Source: Blautia sp.
Lineage (GTDB): Bacteria; Bacillota; Clostridia; Lachnospirales; Lachnospiraceae
Assembly: GCA_017463155.1 (NCBI GenBank)
Contig: JAFTPT010000038.1
Location: 1 to 64,000, forward strand
DNA: 64,000 bases
Reading direction: 5' to 3'
In this document: positions 47,632 to 56,957 of the stretch, in pieces
Position numbering within the stretch: position 1 is the stretch's first letter
Layout of the letters: every line of letters starts with the position of its first letter
Position numbers and translations under genes: made by a program
The notes under the pieces: generated by a model
Seen by the model: the letters and a program-made list of their open reading frames with translations, nothing else
The model's database searches: none
What the model was told of the DNA's origin: nothing

Positions 47632-50019
47632 TTACTTTTTGAATTCGACGATCGTTACCCCGGAGTCGCCTTCTCCGAATTCACCGAGACGGAAGGAAGC
47701 GACATGCTTGTTCTTTTTCAGATAGTCCTGGACCCCTTTTCTGAGGGCTCCGGTTCCTTTGCCATGGACAATACGTACCGTGGACAGATGCGCAAGGTAC
47801 GCGTCATCCAGGTATTTATCCAGCTCTGTCACGGCTTCATCGACGGTCTTTCCGAGAAGATTGAGCTCGGTTGAGACAGAGGAGGATTTTGACATACGGA
47901 TCCGGCCGGCGCCTGTTTTCTGCAGGGAAGGTCCGGTGATCTCTGCTTCATCCAGAAGCTCAAGATCGGATATGTGCACCTTTGAACGGATGATCCCCAT
48001 CTGAACAAAAAGGAATCCTTTCGGATCAGGGCGGCTGGCGACCGTTCCCTTAAGGTTCATGCTCAGTACGCGGACAGCCTCGCCCGGTTTCAGATCTTCG
48101 GGCTTCAGCTCCTTTGAAGGCTTCCTGCGCTCTGCACTCTGCAGGGACATTCCCTGCTGGGCGTCATTCATCCGTTTCCGTATATTCTGCCGTTCCCGCT
48201 CGACGGCGGCCGTATCCACATGATCCTTCTGGAACTTGTGAAACAGTTTCATGGTCTGATCCGCGTATTCCTTTGTATCACGGAGGATCACACTGGCCTG
48301 TTCATTGGCTTCACGGAGGATCCTGGCTTTCTGTGCTTCCAGCTTCTGGCGGCTGTTTGCCAGTTCTTCGCGGATCCGTTCGGATTCTGCCTGGAGGCGG
48401 TCGATCTCCTCACGCTTGTTCTCCATTTCGATGCGGCTCTGCTCAAGGGAAGAGAGCACGTCTTCAAAGGATTCATCCTGCTCGCTGATCTGGTCTTTGG
48501 CTCTTTCGATAATGTGCTCGGGAAGGCCGAGCTTTAAAGAGATCGCAAAGGCATTGCTCTTGCCCGGAACACCGATCAGAAGACGATAGGTGGGACGAAG
48601 CGTCTCCACATTGAACTCGCAGCTGCCGTTCTCGACACCGGGCGTGGAAAGCGCATAGACCTTCAGCTCACTGTAGTGCGTCGTCGCCATCGTGCGGATG
48701 CCTCTCTCATGCAGATAGGAGAGGATCGAGATAGCGAGGGCGGCTCCTTCCGTCGGGTCGGTTCCGGCCCCGAGTTCATCGAACAGGACCAGCGAATGCT
48801 CATCGGCTTTTTCAAGAAACGATACCACATTCGTCATGTGGGAAGAGAAGGTACTCAGCGACTGCTCGATGCTCTGTTCATCTCCGATATCCGCGTAGAT
48901 CTCTTCGAATACGGCCAGCTCACTCTGCTCGGCCGCGGGAATATGAAGCCCTGCCTGTCCCATCATGGTCAGCAGGCCGACGGTCTTCAGCGAAACTGTC
49001 TTGCCGCCGGTATTGGGACCGGTGATCACGAGCAGGTCAAAATCCTCACCAAGACGGATGTCGATGGGGACAACGTTTCCGGAAGGAATCAGCGGATGCC
49101 TGGCTTTACGGAGCCGGATCCGGCCTTCTTCATTGAACTGCGGCTCGGCTGCCTTCATATCCATGGCAAGGTACGCTCTCGCAAAGATGAAATCAAGATC
49201 GACCATCAGCTGCAGATCGAGCAGGATCTCTTCACGGCAGGTAACAGTCTGCTCACTGAGACCAGCCAGTATGGCCTCGATCTCTTTCTGTTCCTTCAGT
49301 TCCATCTCACGGATCTCGTTGTTCAGCCGTACGATGGCCATCGGTTCGATAAACAGAGTGGAACCGGTGGAGGACTGATCATGGATCATGCCGGGGACCT
49401 GGTTCTTGTATTCAGCCTTGATCGGAATGCAGTAGCGTCCGTTTCGCGTGGTGATGACAGAATCCTGCAGATAGGATCTGGCGCTCCCGTTCAGGATGCT
49501 GTTCAGCTGGGAGTGGATCCGGTCGTTCGAGAGCCGGATGCTCCGCCGGATCTGGCGAAGGGCAGGGCTCGCGTCATCACTGATCTCATCCTCGGAAAGG
49601 ATACACCGGCGGATCTCCGTAGTGAGAGGCGTCAGCGGTTCCAGCTGACTGAACATGGCATCCAGAGAGTCCATCTCTTCCTGGGAAGCACGTTCTCCGC
49701 GGGAATAGGCTTTGACCCGGGAGACATTCTCAAGCAGCCTGCAGACGGTCAGCAGTTCCTGAATGCTGAGCGAGCTGCCGATCTCCGAACGCTTCAGTGA
49801 ACCGCGGATGTCGCGGACGCTTCCGAAGGTGATCCCGCTTTTTTTGTACAGCCGTGTCAGTGCATCGTGGGTCTGTACCTGCATCAGGCGGATGTGTTCA
49901 AGATCCGTGGAAGGCTCAAGTGTCCGGCAGATCTCCTTTCCCATCGGGGAAGAGGCTTTTTCGACCAGCATGTTGATAACTTTATTATATTCCAGTGCCT
50001 GGTATGCTTTTGTATTCAT
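47632..50019 (-). CDS. mutS2: endonuclease MutS2
   Basis: A 795-residue MutS2, which processes recombination intermediates or stalled ribosomes (both roles are reported). The ATPase has TGPNTGGKTVSLKTVG near 335 and LVLFDELGAGTDPTEG near 413. A coiled coil spans about 510-600, and a C-terminal Smr nuclease domain (about 715-795) contains LNLLGKTVDEAVTELDKYLD and the HGKGTGALR motif. It heads a minus-strand operon with the two-component system. A TATAAT-type promoter lies upstream, and the 5' UTR has a 7-bp hairpin CTGCTGT...ACAGCAG. Confidence 0.96.
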   Translation of the reverse strand: MNTKAYQALEYNKVINMLVEKASSPMGKEICRTLEPSTDLEHIRLMQVQTHDALTRLYKKSGITFGSVRDIRGSLKRSEIGSSLSIQELLTVCRLLENVSRVKAYSRGERASQEEMDSLDAMFSQLEPLTPLTTEIRRCILSEDEISDDASPALRQIRRSIRLSNDRIHSQLNSILNGSARSYLQDSVITTRNGRYCIPIKAEYKNQVPGMIHDQSSTGSTLFIEPMAIVRLNNEIREMELKEQKEIEAILAGLSEQTVTCREEILLDLQLMVDLDFIFARAYLAMDMKAAEPQFNEEGRIRLRKARHPLIPSGNVVPIDIRLGEDFDLLVITGPNTGGKTVSLKTVGLLTMMGQAGLHIPAAEQSELAVFEEIYADIGDEQSIEQSLSTFSSHMTNVVSFLEKADEHSLVLFDELGAGTDPTEGAALAISILSYLHERGIRTMATTHYSELKVYALSTPGVENGSCEFNVETLRPTYRLLIGVPGKSNAFAISLKLGLPEHIIERAKDQISEQDESFEDVLSSLEQSRIEMENKREEIDRLQAESERIREELANSRQKLEAQKARILREANEQASVILRDTKEYADQTMKLFHKFQKDHVDTAAVERERQNIRKRMNDAQQGMSLQSAERRKPSKELKPEDLKPGEAVRVLSMNLKGTVASRPDPKGFLFVQMGIIRSKVHISDLELLDEAEITGPSLQKTGAGRIRMSKSSSVSTELNLLGKTVDEAVTELDKYLDDAYLAHLSTVRIVHGKGTGALRKGVQDYLKKNKHVASFRLGEFGEGDSGVTIVEFKK

Positions 50020-50065
50020 GGGATGCTCCTGTCTGCTGTCTCAACAGCAGTTTTTTGATACTTTG

Positions 50066-50094
50066 ATTATAACAATGCATGGAGACCCATGCAA
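50066..50094 (-). promoter_or_regulatory. promoter of the mutS2-two-component operon
   Basis: On the minus strand TTGCAT (50089-50094) and perfect TATAAT (50066-50071) with a 17-nt spacer. Confidence 0.75.
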
Positions 50095-50235
50095 TCTTTT
50101 TTCTCCCGTATGGATATTTCATTGCCGGACGGTAAAAATATGCTGTGAAGCACAGACGTGGACAATCCACTGGCTTTTCTAATGGAAGTATGGTATGATT
50201 ACAGCACAAAAAAACGGTATCAGAAAGGATACATT

Positions 50236-51183
50236 ATGCGATATATCAATGAACTCCGTGAAGGAGACAGGATCAATGCAATCTATCTGTGCAAGCAGAA
50301 GACTTCGGCCGTCACAAAGAATGGAAAACCATATGAAAACGTGACGATTCAGGATAAGACAGGTTCTCTGGACGGAAAGATCTGGGACCCCAATTCACAG
50401 GGGATCGATGATTTTGATGTGCTGGATTATATTGAGATCATGGGTGATGTGACCAGCTTTGCCGGAGCGCTTCAGATCAGCATAAAGCGGCTTCGCAAAG
50501 CGTCAAAGGGTGAATATGACCCTGCGGATTATCTGCCTGTCAGCGGAAACAGCGCAGCTGATATGTATGCAGAGCTGCTGCAGTTCGTGGACAGTGTCGG
50601 GAATCCGTTCCTGCATGCGCTTCTGACAAATCAGTTTACGGATGACGGGGCTTTCCGTGAGAAATTCTGCAGCCATTCAGCAGCCAAGTCCGTTCATCAC
50701 AGCTTTGTGGGGGGACTTCTGGAGCATACACTTAGTGTGACGAGGCTTTGTGATTATATGGCCAAAACCTACCCGGTGCTGAAGAGAGATCTTTTGATCA
50801 GCGCTGCACTTCTCCATGATATCGGGAAGGTGGATGAGCTTTCAGAATTCCCGCTGAACGATTATACGGACATCGGGCAGCTGGTCGGTCACATTGTGCT
50901 CGGGGCGCAGATGGTACGTGATCTTACAAAAGAAATACCGGATTTTCCGGAAGTCCTCCGGAATGAACTGATGCATTGTATTCTTGCTCATCATGGGGAG
51001 CTGGAATATGGTTCACCGAAAAAGCCGGCTCTCGCAGAGGCTGTGGCATTGAATCTGGCTGACAATCTGGATGCCAGGATGGAGACACTGACAGAGGTAT
51101 TCACTTCCGATAAGAGCAAAAAGGACTGGATCGGATATAACCGTCTGTTTGAATCCAATTTACGGAAAACCGGTGAGGTCTGA
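50236..51183 (+). CDS. yhaM: 3'-5' exoribonuclease YhaM-type
   Basis: A 315-residue protein with an OB-fold nucleic-acid-binding domain (about 10-100) and an HD domain: KSVHHSFVGGLLEHTLSV near 150 and LLHDIGKVDEL near 194. YhaM proteins degrade short RNA and DNA from 3' ends. The start is the ATG with GAAAGGATACATT upstream; 26 upstream in-frame codons read through the promoter. rlmD starts 5 nt after its stop. Confidence 0.93.
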   Translation: MRYINELREGDRINAIYLCKQKTSAVTKNGKPYENVTIQDKTGSLDGKIWDPNSQGIDDFDVLDYIEIMGDVTSFAGALQISIKRLRKASKGEYDPADYLPVSGNSAADMYAELLQFVDSVGNPFLHALLTNQFTDDGAFREKFCSHSAAKSVHHSFVGGLLEHTLSVTRLCDYMAKTYPVLKRDLLISAALLHDIGKVDELSEFPLNDYTDIGQLVGHIVLGAQMVRDLTKEIPDFPEVLRNELMHCILAHHGELEYGSPKKPALAEAVALNLADNLDARMETLTEVFTSDKSKKDWIGYNRLFESNLRKTGEV

Positions 51184-51188
51184 GCTTT

Positions 51189-52556
51189 ATGGAATACCGT
51201 AAGAATGATCTTGTCACGATCAGGATCGAAGACTGCAGCACAGAAGGACAGGGGATCGGCAAAGCGGACGGCTATGCTGTCTTTGTCAAGGATACCGTGA
51301 TCGGCGATCTGGCCGAGGTACGGATCGTGAAAGCAAAAAAGAACTATGCCTATGGCCGGCTGGAAAAGATCCTGGAAGGATCTCCCTGGAGGCAGGAGCC
51401 GGTCTGCCCGGTCGCGAGACAGTGCGGCGGCTGTCAGCTGCAGTCCATGAAGTACGAGGAGCAGCTTCGGTTCAAGGAGAAGAAGGTCCGGGATCATCTG
51501 GAAAGGATCGGCGGATTTGCGAATCTTCAGATGGAGCCGGTGATCGGCATGGATACGCCTTATCATTATCGGAACAAGGCGCAGTTCCCTGTCGGAAGAG
51601 ATCGGGATGGCCGGCTTGTCGCCGGGTTTTACGCAGGAAGGACACATACCATCATAAAGACAGATAACTGCGCTCTCGGCGTGTCCGTTAACCAGGATAT
51701 ACTGAACAGAGTCCTTGCTCATATGGAGGCTTTTTCCATCGATCCCTATGATGAGAGAACAGGACATGGGCTGATCCGGCACGTGCTGATCAGGACAGCC
51801 TTTTCAACCGGGGAGATCCTGGTTTGCCTGGTGGTGAACGGGAACAGGGTGCCGGGTGAAAAAGAGCTTACGGCATCCCTTCGGGAGATTCCCGGAATGA
51901 CCAGCATCTCTCTCAATGTAAACAGGAAAAATACGAATGTGATCCTTGGAGATCAATTGCGTATTCTCTGGGGAAATCCATATATCGTGGACAGCATCGG
52001 GGATATAAAGTATCAGATCTCTCCGCTGTCCTTTTTTCAGGTCAACCCACTTCAGACCGTACAGCTATACCGGAAAGCCCTTTCCTATGCGGGACTAAAG
52101 GGCGGCGAAACGGTTTGGGATCTTTACTGCGGAATCGGCACGATCTCTCTCTTCATGGCGCAGAAAGCCCGCAAGGTACTTGGCGTGGAGATCATTGACG
52201 CAGCCGTTGAAAATGCCCGCAGCAATGCAGCGCTGAACGGCTTTTCCAATGCTGAGTTTTTTGTCGGAAAATCGGAGGATGTCCTGCCGGAGCAGTATGA
52301 AAAGACAGGCGAATATGCGGATGTCATCGTCGTTGACCCGCCTCGAAAAGGTTGTGACGAAACCCTGCTCTCCACGATCATCCGGATGCAGCCGGAAAGG
52401 GTCGTCTATGTCAGCTGTGACAGCGCGACACTGGCCCGGGATCTCAAGTACCTGTGTGAGAGAGGATACGAATTGAAAAAAGTATGTCCCGTGGACATGT
52501 TCCCGCAGACAGTACACATAGAGACTATAGTGTTGCTACAAAGGTTGAATTCGTAG
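51189..52556 (+). CDS. rlmD: 23S rRNA (uracil-C5)-methyltransferase RlmD/RumA type
   Basis: A 455-residue methyltransferase with a TRAM domain (about 1-60), an Fe-S motif CPVARQCGGCQLQ near 75, and a SAM fold; the catalytic Cys389 lies in VDPPRKGCDETLLS. It probably targets 23S rRNA U1939. The gene is complete. Its 3' end is the boundary between the conserved chromosome and the accessory region; 3' ends of rumA-type genes are known integration targets for conjugative elements in Firmicutes. Confidence 0.92.
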   Translation: MEYRKNDLVTIRIEDCSTEGQGIGKADGYAVFVKDTVIGDLAEVRIVKAKKNYAYGRLEKILEGSPWRQEPVCPVARQCGGCQLQSMKYEEQLRFKEKKVRDHLERIGGFANLQMEPVIGMDTPYHYRNKAQFPVGRDRDGRLVAGFYAGRTHTIIKTDNCALGVSVNQDILNRVLAHMEAFSIDPYDERTGHGLIRHVLIRTAFSTGEILVCLVVNGNRVPGEKELTASLREIPGMTSISLNVNRKNTNVILGDQLRILWGNPYIVDSIGDIKYQISPLSFFQVNPLQTVQLYRKALSYAGLKGGETVWDLYCGIGTISLFMAQKARKVLGVEIIDAAVENARSNAALNGFSNAEFFVGKSEDVLPEQYEKTGEYADVIVVDPPRKGCDETLLSTIIRMQPERVVYVSCDSATLARDLKYLCERGYELKKVCPVDMFPQTVHIETIVLLQRLNS

Positions 52557-52923
52557 AAATCCTTTATTTTAAGCACTTTTACGAGCATTTCACCTTCGGT
52601 GAGACCGACTGGTCGAAGCGCGGAAAACGCCTCGAAAAGTTTGTCCGGGTGGCTATAGCAATAGAACTCGTCACTGTAGGTACAAAACTTGAGGACTTAT
52701 AGACAATAGAATATTGAACTGATTATGGACGATTGATTACTGTGTTTCTGCGGTAAACAAGCGTCCATTTTCTGTTTATCGGAATATGTAGGAGCAGAAT
52801 AGAATGGATATGAATGATTACAAACAGGTTCTGCTTGACAAGGTCTATAAAAAGAAATAATATTTAATTGAAAATCGGCATCTTCGAAATATGCCGAAAT
52901 TAAAAGGCTTTTGGTGTTAAGAG
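52557..52923. other. gene-poor stretch after rlmD, probable element remnant
   Basis: No credible gene of useful length is seen. A small frame at 52804-52860 (MDMNDYKQVLLDKVYKKK) ends after 18 codons, and another frame at 52484-52702 begins inside rlmD. Base composition turns clearly AT-rich from about 52.7 kb. No integrase is present, and no repeat of the rlmD end was found in the window by eye. Confidence 0.5.
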
Positions 52924-53511
52924 ATGAAAAATAAAGAGAACCTGCCAGAGGATCAGAAAATTATTTCCATGAAGGAGTTAAGGGATATAGGCTATTCTCA
53001 ATACATGGTCAGCAAACTGGTTGATGGAGGAAAACTGATCAAACTGAATAAAAGCAATTATGAGAATACAGGCTATCAAGGAGAAGAATCGGATTTTTAT
53101 TATGTGGAGGCATATGCGCCGAAAGGCGTAATCTGCCTGATGAGTGCAGCAGTATATTATAACCTGACTGCCTATATTCCAGATGCAGTTGAGATTGCTA
53201 TTCCAAGGAAGGCAAAAGTCTCGACAATTCCTGAATGGCCGCCCATGAAGATTCACTATTATACAGATGAGAGGTATGCCTTGGGAATGGTAACTGTTCA
53301 GGAAGGTAAGAATCAGTTCCGGATCTATGATATTGAAAAGACAGTAGTGGATATTGTGTTTTACAGAGAAAAAGTCGGGATTGAAGAAACAAAGGAAATA
53401 CTTCATAGCTATCTTCGAAGACAGGATAGACAGCTTGATCGACTTTACGCATATGCCCAAAAGCTTCATTGTGAGAAGACTATCAGAACATATCTGGAAG
53501 TTCTGATATAA
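52924..53511 (+). CDS. AbiEi-family antitoxin-like protein
   Basis: A 195-residue protein with an N-terminal winged helix (about 12-50, MKELRDIGYSQYMVSKLVDGGKL) and the AbiEi antitoxin core, including CLMSAAVYYNLTAYIPD near 80 and EKTVVDIVFYREKVG near 140. In type IV AbiE systems the antitoxin represses the operon and counteracts the AbiEii nucleotidyltransferase. No AbiEii gene follows; instead a YhcG-type nuclease does, 56 nt downstream. It is therefore an orphan or has a new partner. AT-rich codon use sets it apart from the core genes. Confidence 0.8.
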   Translation: MKNKENLPEDQKIISMKELRDIGYSQYMVSKLVDGGKLIKLNKSNYENTGYQGEESDFYYVEAYAPKGVICLMSAAVYYNLTAYIPDAVEIAIPRKAKVSTIPEWPPMKIHYYTDERYALGMVTVQEGKNQFRIYDIEKTVVDIVFYREKVGIEETKEILHSYLRRQDRQLDRLYAYAQKLHCEKTIRTYLEVLI

Positions 53512-53567
53512 CAATCACCATTTATCAAACCACATTGGAAAAGAATAGTTTAAGGATGATATGTGCC

Positions 53568-54812
53568 ATGAATAGAAATGAGAAGCCAAGAGCAGTTCGT
53601 TTGCATGATACAAAGCTTGATAAAGAATATGTGCAGTGGATATATGACATTAAGCAGCGATTTCGCAATGCTCAGATAAAAGCAGCGGTAAAGGTGAATT
53701 CCGAGCAACTCCTTTTCAACTGGCAGCTAGGCAGAGATCTTGTCGTACGTAAGGCAGAAGAAAAATGGGGAAACGGAATCGTCGAACAGGTGAGCCTTGA
53801 TCTTCAGGCGGCATTCCCAGAGGCGAAGGGATTCTCTGCACGTAATCTATGGAACATGAAGAAATGGTATTCTTTTTATACTTCGTATGAGGATTTCGGG
53901 AACGCTGTTAATGCTCTGAGTGGCCAGATGGATATCAGCAGCTTAAAACTGCAGCAGGTTGCTGCAGAAATTCAGGAGACGGCATCAGAAGAAAAACTGC
54001 AACAAGTTGTTGCAGAAATACCATTCCCGGCGATATTCGGATTTATCCCTTGGGGACATCATATTGAGATAATCACTAAATGCAAGGACTTGCATGAAGC
54101 TCTGTTTTACGTAAAAAGAACAATAGAAGAAGGCTGGAGCCGCAATGCTTTGGATAATTGCATTCGTGCCGATATGTACCATGCGGTTGGTACTGCAGTG
54201 ACAAATTTTTCGGAGAAGCTTCCGACAACACAGGGAGAACTTGCGCAGGAGATATTGAAAAGCAATTACGACCTTGGATTTGTCAGCTTACCGCCAAAAT
54301 ATGATGAGAATGCATTAGAAGATGTATTGGAGCAGAGGATGACCAGGTTCCTGCTTGAGCTCGGTGAAGGTTGGGCTTTTGTAGGAAGACAGAAAGAAAT
54401 CATCATCTCTGGGAAAACCAGAAAGATAGATTTGCTGTTTTATCATATCTACCTGCGATGTTATGTAGTGCTGGAACTGAAGGTAAAGCCTTTCGATCCG
54501 GAATACGCAGGGAAGTTGAACTTCTATGTAAATGCTGTAAACGAGTTCATCCGAAAGGATAGCGACAATCAGACGATTGGACTTCTGATCTGCAAAGATA
54601 TGGATCGTACGGAGGTTCAGCTGGCGTTTCAAGGAATTACAACTCCGATGGGCGTGGCTACATACGATAATGTGAAAATACAGGAGATTCAGGAATACCT
54701 GCCCACTGCGGAGCAGATTCAGCAACAGATAGAAATTGCTGAAGAGGAATACAGAATAAGCCTTAGCGAAAAGACAGATAATACTGAAAGGAAACCATCT
54801 GGGTCTGATTGA
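53568..54812 (+). CDS. PDDEXK nuclease domain protein (YhcG/DUF1016 family)
   Basis: A 414-residue two-domain protein. The DUF1016 N-terminal domain (about 25-170) holds LLFNWQLGRDLVVRKAEEKWG, then LSQAFPEAKGFSARNLWNMKKWY-like text. The C-terminal PDDEXK core (about 260-380) contains FVGRQKEIIISGKTRKIDLLFYH and VLELKVKPFDPEYAGKLNFY, which has the D...ELK catalytic pattern. A repeated QQVxAEI segment near 130-150 looks like a short internal duplication. The family is found in defence islands; its exact role is not settled. The chosen ATG has AAGGA 11 nt before it; a TTG 33 nt earlier has no site. Confidence 0.85.
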   Translation: MNRNEKPRAVRLHDTKLDKEYVQWIYDIKQRFRNAQIKAAVKVNSEQLLFNWQLGRDLVVRKAEEKWGNGIVEQVSLDLQAAFPEAKGFSARNLWNMKKWYSFYTSYEDFGNAVNALSGQMDISSLKLQQVAAEIQETASEEKLQQVVAEIPFPAIFGFIPWGHHIEIITKCKDLHEALFYVKRTIEEGWSRNALDNCIRADMYHAVGTAVTNFSEKLPTTQGELAQEILKSNYDLGFVSLPPKYDENALEDVLEQRMTRFLLELGEGWAFVGRQKEIIISGKTRKIDLLFYHIYLRCYVVLELKVKPFDPEYAGKLNFYVNAVNEFIRKDSDNQTIGLLICKDMDRTEVQLAFQGITTPMGVATYDNVKIQEIQEYLPTAEQIQQQIEIAEEEYRISLSEKTDNTERKPSGSD

Positions 54813-54859
54813 AATTGCCAGTGGAAATTCTGTCTGGATAGGAATGGATTATTTAAAGG

Positions 54860-56669
54860 TTTCCCAACCTGCCGTACTATACAGTGACGGCAGGTCAGGG
54901 ATTCTTCCTTGGACGTCCTCTCGGACGCTTTGGCTTTTGTTCTGTTGGTTCCTTCTTCGGTCTACCTCGTTTCTTCGGCTCCGGTCCGGGAACCGGTATG
55001 GATAAACCGAGAGCTTCGAGCTCTTCGAATACACAGGTAATAGTATGTACCCAGCATCCGTCGTCTGATCGCGGCTGCTCTGGTGAATCCACCATGCGCC
55101 ATGCGGAACTGAGATCATCCATAAGGTCTTTATAGGACATCTTGTTCAGCAGGCCGGCATCCCTGGCCTTTCCGATCATACGGCAGGTGGTGACGGTAGC
55201 AATAAAGTTGACGAATTCCGATCCCATCAGGGAAAAGTCACCCTGGACATTGGTCTTGTCAAGGCATTGGTCGTTTTTATATTGGCGAAAGACAAGTTCC
55301 AGCATCCATCGTTCGTCGTAACAGAGGTAAGCAGTTTTCGGATCCATATCCAGGTCCGACTCGAATACGATAACTCCGAAAACACTGCGCTTGTTTTCAT
55401 ACTTGCTGCCAATGAAATCCTTGTTCTTCTCGCGGCGGGCAAGATAGTCGGCTTCCTCAATAGCAGCTTTCCTTGCCGACTTGTAGGAGTAAAGGTAACG
55501 GCCGCCCTTGATGCAGCACTTTTTGTAAAGCACATGGTCGCCGACTCCTTCGAGGACACCTTCAAAAGCAAGCATAGCATTGTTCCCAATCCGGGAATCA
55601 TTCCTCTTGATGGGTGTGAGGAAATGAAGATCCGGCCGGTCTCCCAGTTCCTGAATGATACGGACGGGAGGGACCCCCTTGTCTGCGATAATGATACCAC
55701 TCTTGATGTCATTATCCAGAATGAATGAGCGATAAGACACTGCATCGATGCTGTTGCCGGGAAACACCTCGGCACAGATCGGTTCCATAGCTTCGATGTC
55801 ATAGGCATAGATAACGGAAACATCCCGGCAGCCTTTGATCCTGGCTTTATAGGAAAAGGCCGAAAGATCATTGACTGTACTGGTGTCCTGCTTGAGCATT
55901 CCGTCGATCGCCACATGATGGTCGGCTGCGACCCGTGCTGCGCGCTTTTGGTAAAACAGCCGGCGTTTCTTTCCATCCTGCCCAAGACGCTGCAGGAAAC
56001 CGGATATGGTATTTGTCGACATCCCAATGCCGGGATAGTCCCTGGAGACGAAAGTGCGGTTGTATTCAGAAGAAAGCCTGCTGTTTACAATAGACGGCTT
56101 GATGATCCGCAGGGTCGCGATCGCCATGATCGTATAGGCCTCTTTGATTGGATAAACATCCATGAGGTCATCCAGGAGATCGCGTGAGACCGACTTTACA
56201 AAAGCACATGCCCCATAAGAAAGCATGTCAGGGCCGGTAACAGCGGATGGGTCCTGTTTAGATACAAACCTTCCGTCACGGATGTGCCCGATGACCCTGC
56301 CATTGCGAGGCTGCGGGTTTCCTCCGGGAATGTATCGTGTGCTGATTCGCTCCCGGACAGCGTAACGGTTGGGACCGTCACGGCCGTTGTCCTCGACAAT
56401 GGTGTTGACCGGGCGTGGTACTTTGCGGATATGATCTGGAACTGCCATAAAAATCACCCCTATATATAGTGCTATTATATAATATGCAGTACTATATATC
56501 AAGGATTTTCGTTGTGATTTTTCAATAATCTGAGGCAGTTTTCGGACTCACAGACTGCAGAAAAAGCAGAAAAGCTGTCACTTTTCAAGGAACTGTTAAC
56601 GAACGCATAGCGTTCAGACACTGAACCGTACCATTTTCACTGTTTTGTATAGTACGGCGAATTGGGAAA
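54860..56669 (-). mobile_element. complete IS4-superfamily (IS1634-like) insertion sequence
   Basis: Terminal inverted repeats of 24 bp match at 21 positions: TTTCCCAA at 54860 and the outer end of the other repeat at 56669, both ending in GCCGTACTATACA inward. One transposase gene lies between. No clear target-site duplication is seen at the two ends (AAAGG against GTATT), so the element may have been rearranged after insertion. Confidence 0.88.
54895..56448 (-). CDS. IS4-superfamily DDE transposase
   Basis: A 517-residue transposase that appears full length. The IS4-type motif Y-2-R-3-E-6-K is intact as YDERWMLELVFRQYK near 410. A catalytic Asp lies in VAIDGMLKQDT near 170 and another in IIIADKGVPP near 260. 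The C-terminus is rich in Lys, Arg and Pro (PEPKKRGRPKKEPTEQ), an AT-hook-like tail. The start is the ATG after GGGGTGATTTTT; an upstream ATG 18 codons earlier lacks this. The gene is confined between the inverted repeats. Confidence 0.92.
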   Translation of the reverse strand: MAVPDHIRKVPRPVNTIVEDNGRDGPNRYAVRERISTRYIPGGNPQPRNGRVIGHIRDGRFVSKQDPSAVTGPDMLSYGACAFVKSVSRDLLDDLMDVYPIKEAYTIMAIATLRIIKPSIVNSRLSSEYNRTFVSRDYPGIGMSTNTISGFLQRLGQDGKKRRLFYQKRAARVAADHHVAIDGMLKQDTSTVNDLSAFSYKARIKGCRDVSVIYAYDIEAMEPICAEVFPGNSIDAVSYRSFILDNDIKSGIIIADKGVPPVRIIQELGDRPDLHFLTPIKRNDSRIGNNAMLAFEGVLEGVGDHVLYKKCCIKGGRYLYSYKSARKAAIEEADYLARREKNKDFIGSKYENKRSVFGVIVFESDLDMDPKTAYLCYDERWMLELVFRQYKNDQCLDKTNVQGDFSLMGSEFVNFIATVTTCRMIGKARDAGLLNKMSYKDLMDDLSSAWRMVDSPEQPRSDDGCWVHTITCVFEELEALGLSIPVPGPEPKKRGRPKKEPTEQKPKRPRGRPRKNP

Positions 56670-56689
56670 GTATTAATTAAACTATCGTC

Positions 56690-56811
56690 TGCATGAATCA
56701 GAGCCTGCACTGGTCTTATAAAGGACGGTGACCGGTCGCTTACGATCTTCCTCATAGGAACGGCAGTGTTTATGATCGTCCGAGGCAGCAGGCAAATCAA
56801 AAAGCTGCAAT
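56690..56811 (+). pseudogene. C-terminal fragment of a membrane protein
   Basis: A frame after the IS end reads GLIKDGDRSLTIFLIGTAVF and continues to IKKLQ before a stop: one membrane helix and a basic tail. No start is available and a stop lies just upstream. It appears to be the cut-off end of a membrane protein near the IS. Identity unknown. Confidence 0.4.
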
Positions 56812-56818
56812 AGTCCCG

Positions 56819-56846
56819 ATCCCCGGAAGAAATTCCGGGGATTTTC
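56819..56846 (+). terminator. terminator after the membrane-protein fragment
   Basis: ATCCCCGGAA, GAAA and TTCCGGGGAT form a 10-bp stem followed by TTTT. Confidence 0.8.
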
Positions 56847-56849
56847 ATG

Positions 56850-56910
56850 AATAACATTTCTTTAACATAACTTCATCATCTCGCAAACATTCCCGGGGTA
56901 GTCTTATGCC
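56850..56910 (+). promoter_or_regulatory. promoter module 1 with 11-bp-spaced direct repeat
   Basis: The segment aligns without gaps to 57763-57823, sharing AATAACA, CTTTAACA, CATC and AAACATT blocks. TAACA occurs twice, 11 bp apart, the spacing of OmpR-family binding sites. A possible -10 box (TCTTAT) lies at 56902-56907. No good -35 box is present, which suits an activated promoter. Confidence 0.5.
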
Positions 56911-56957
56911 AGTGAAAGGGAAAAACCCCACAAAAAACCTGAAAGGATGTCATTGAT

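Noticed and set aside
52484-52702. A 72-codon frame that begins inside rlmD and runs past its stop
   Set aside because: It overlaps rlmD in another frame, has no ribosome binding site and no family resemblance.
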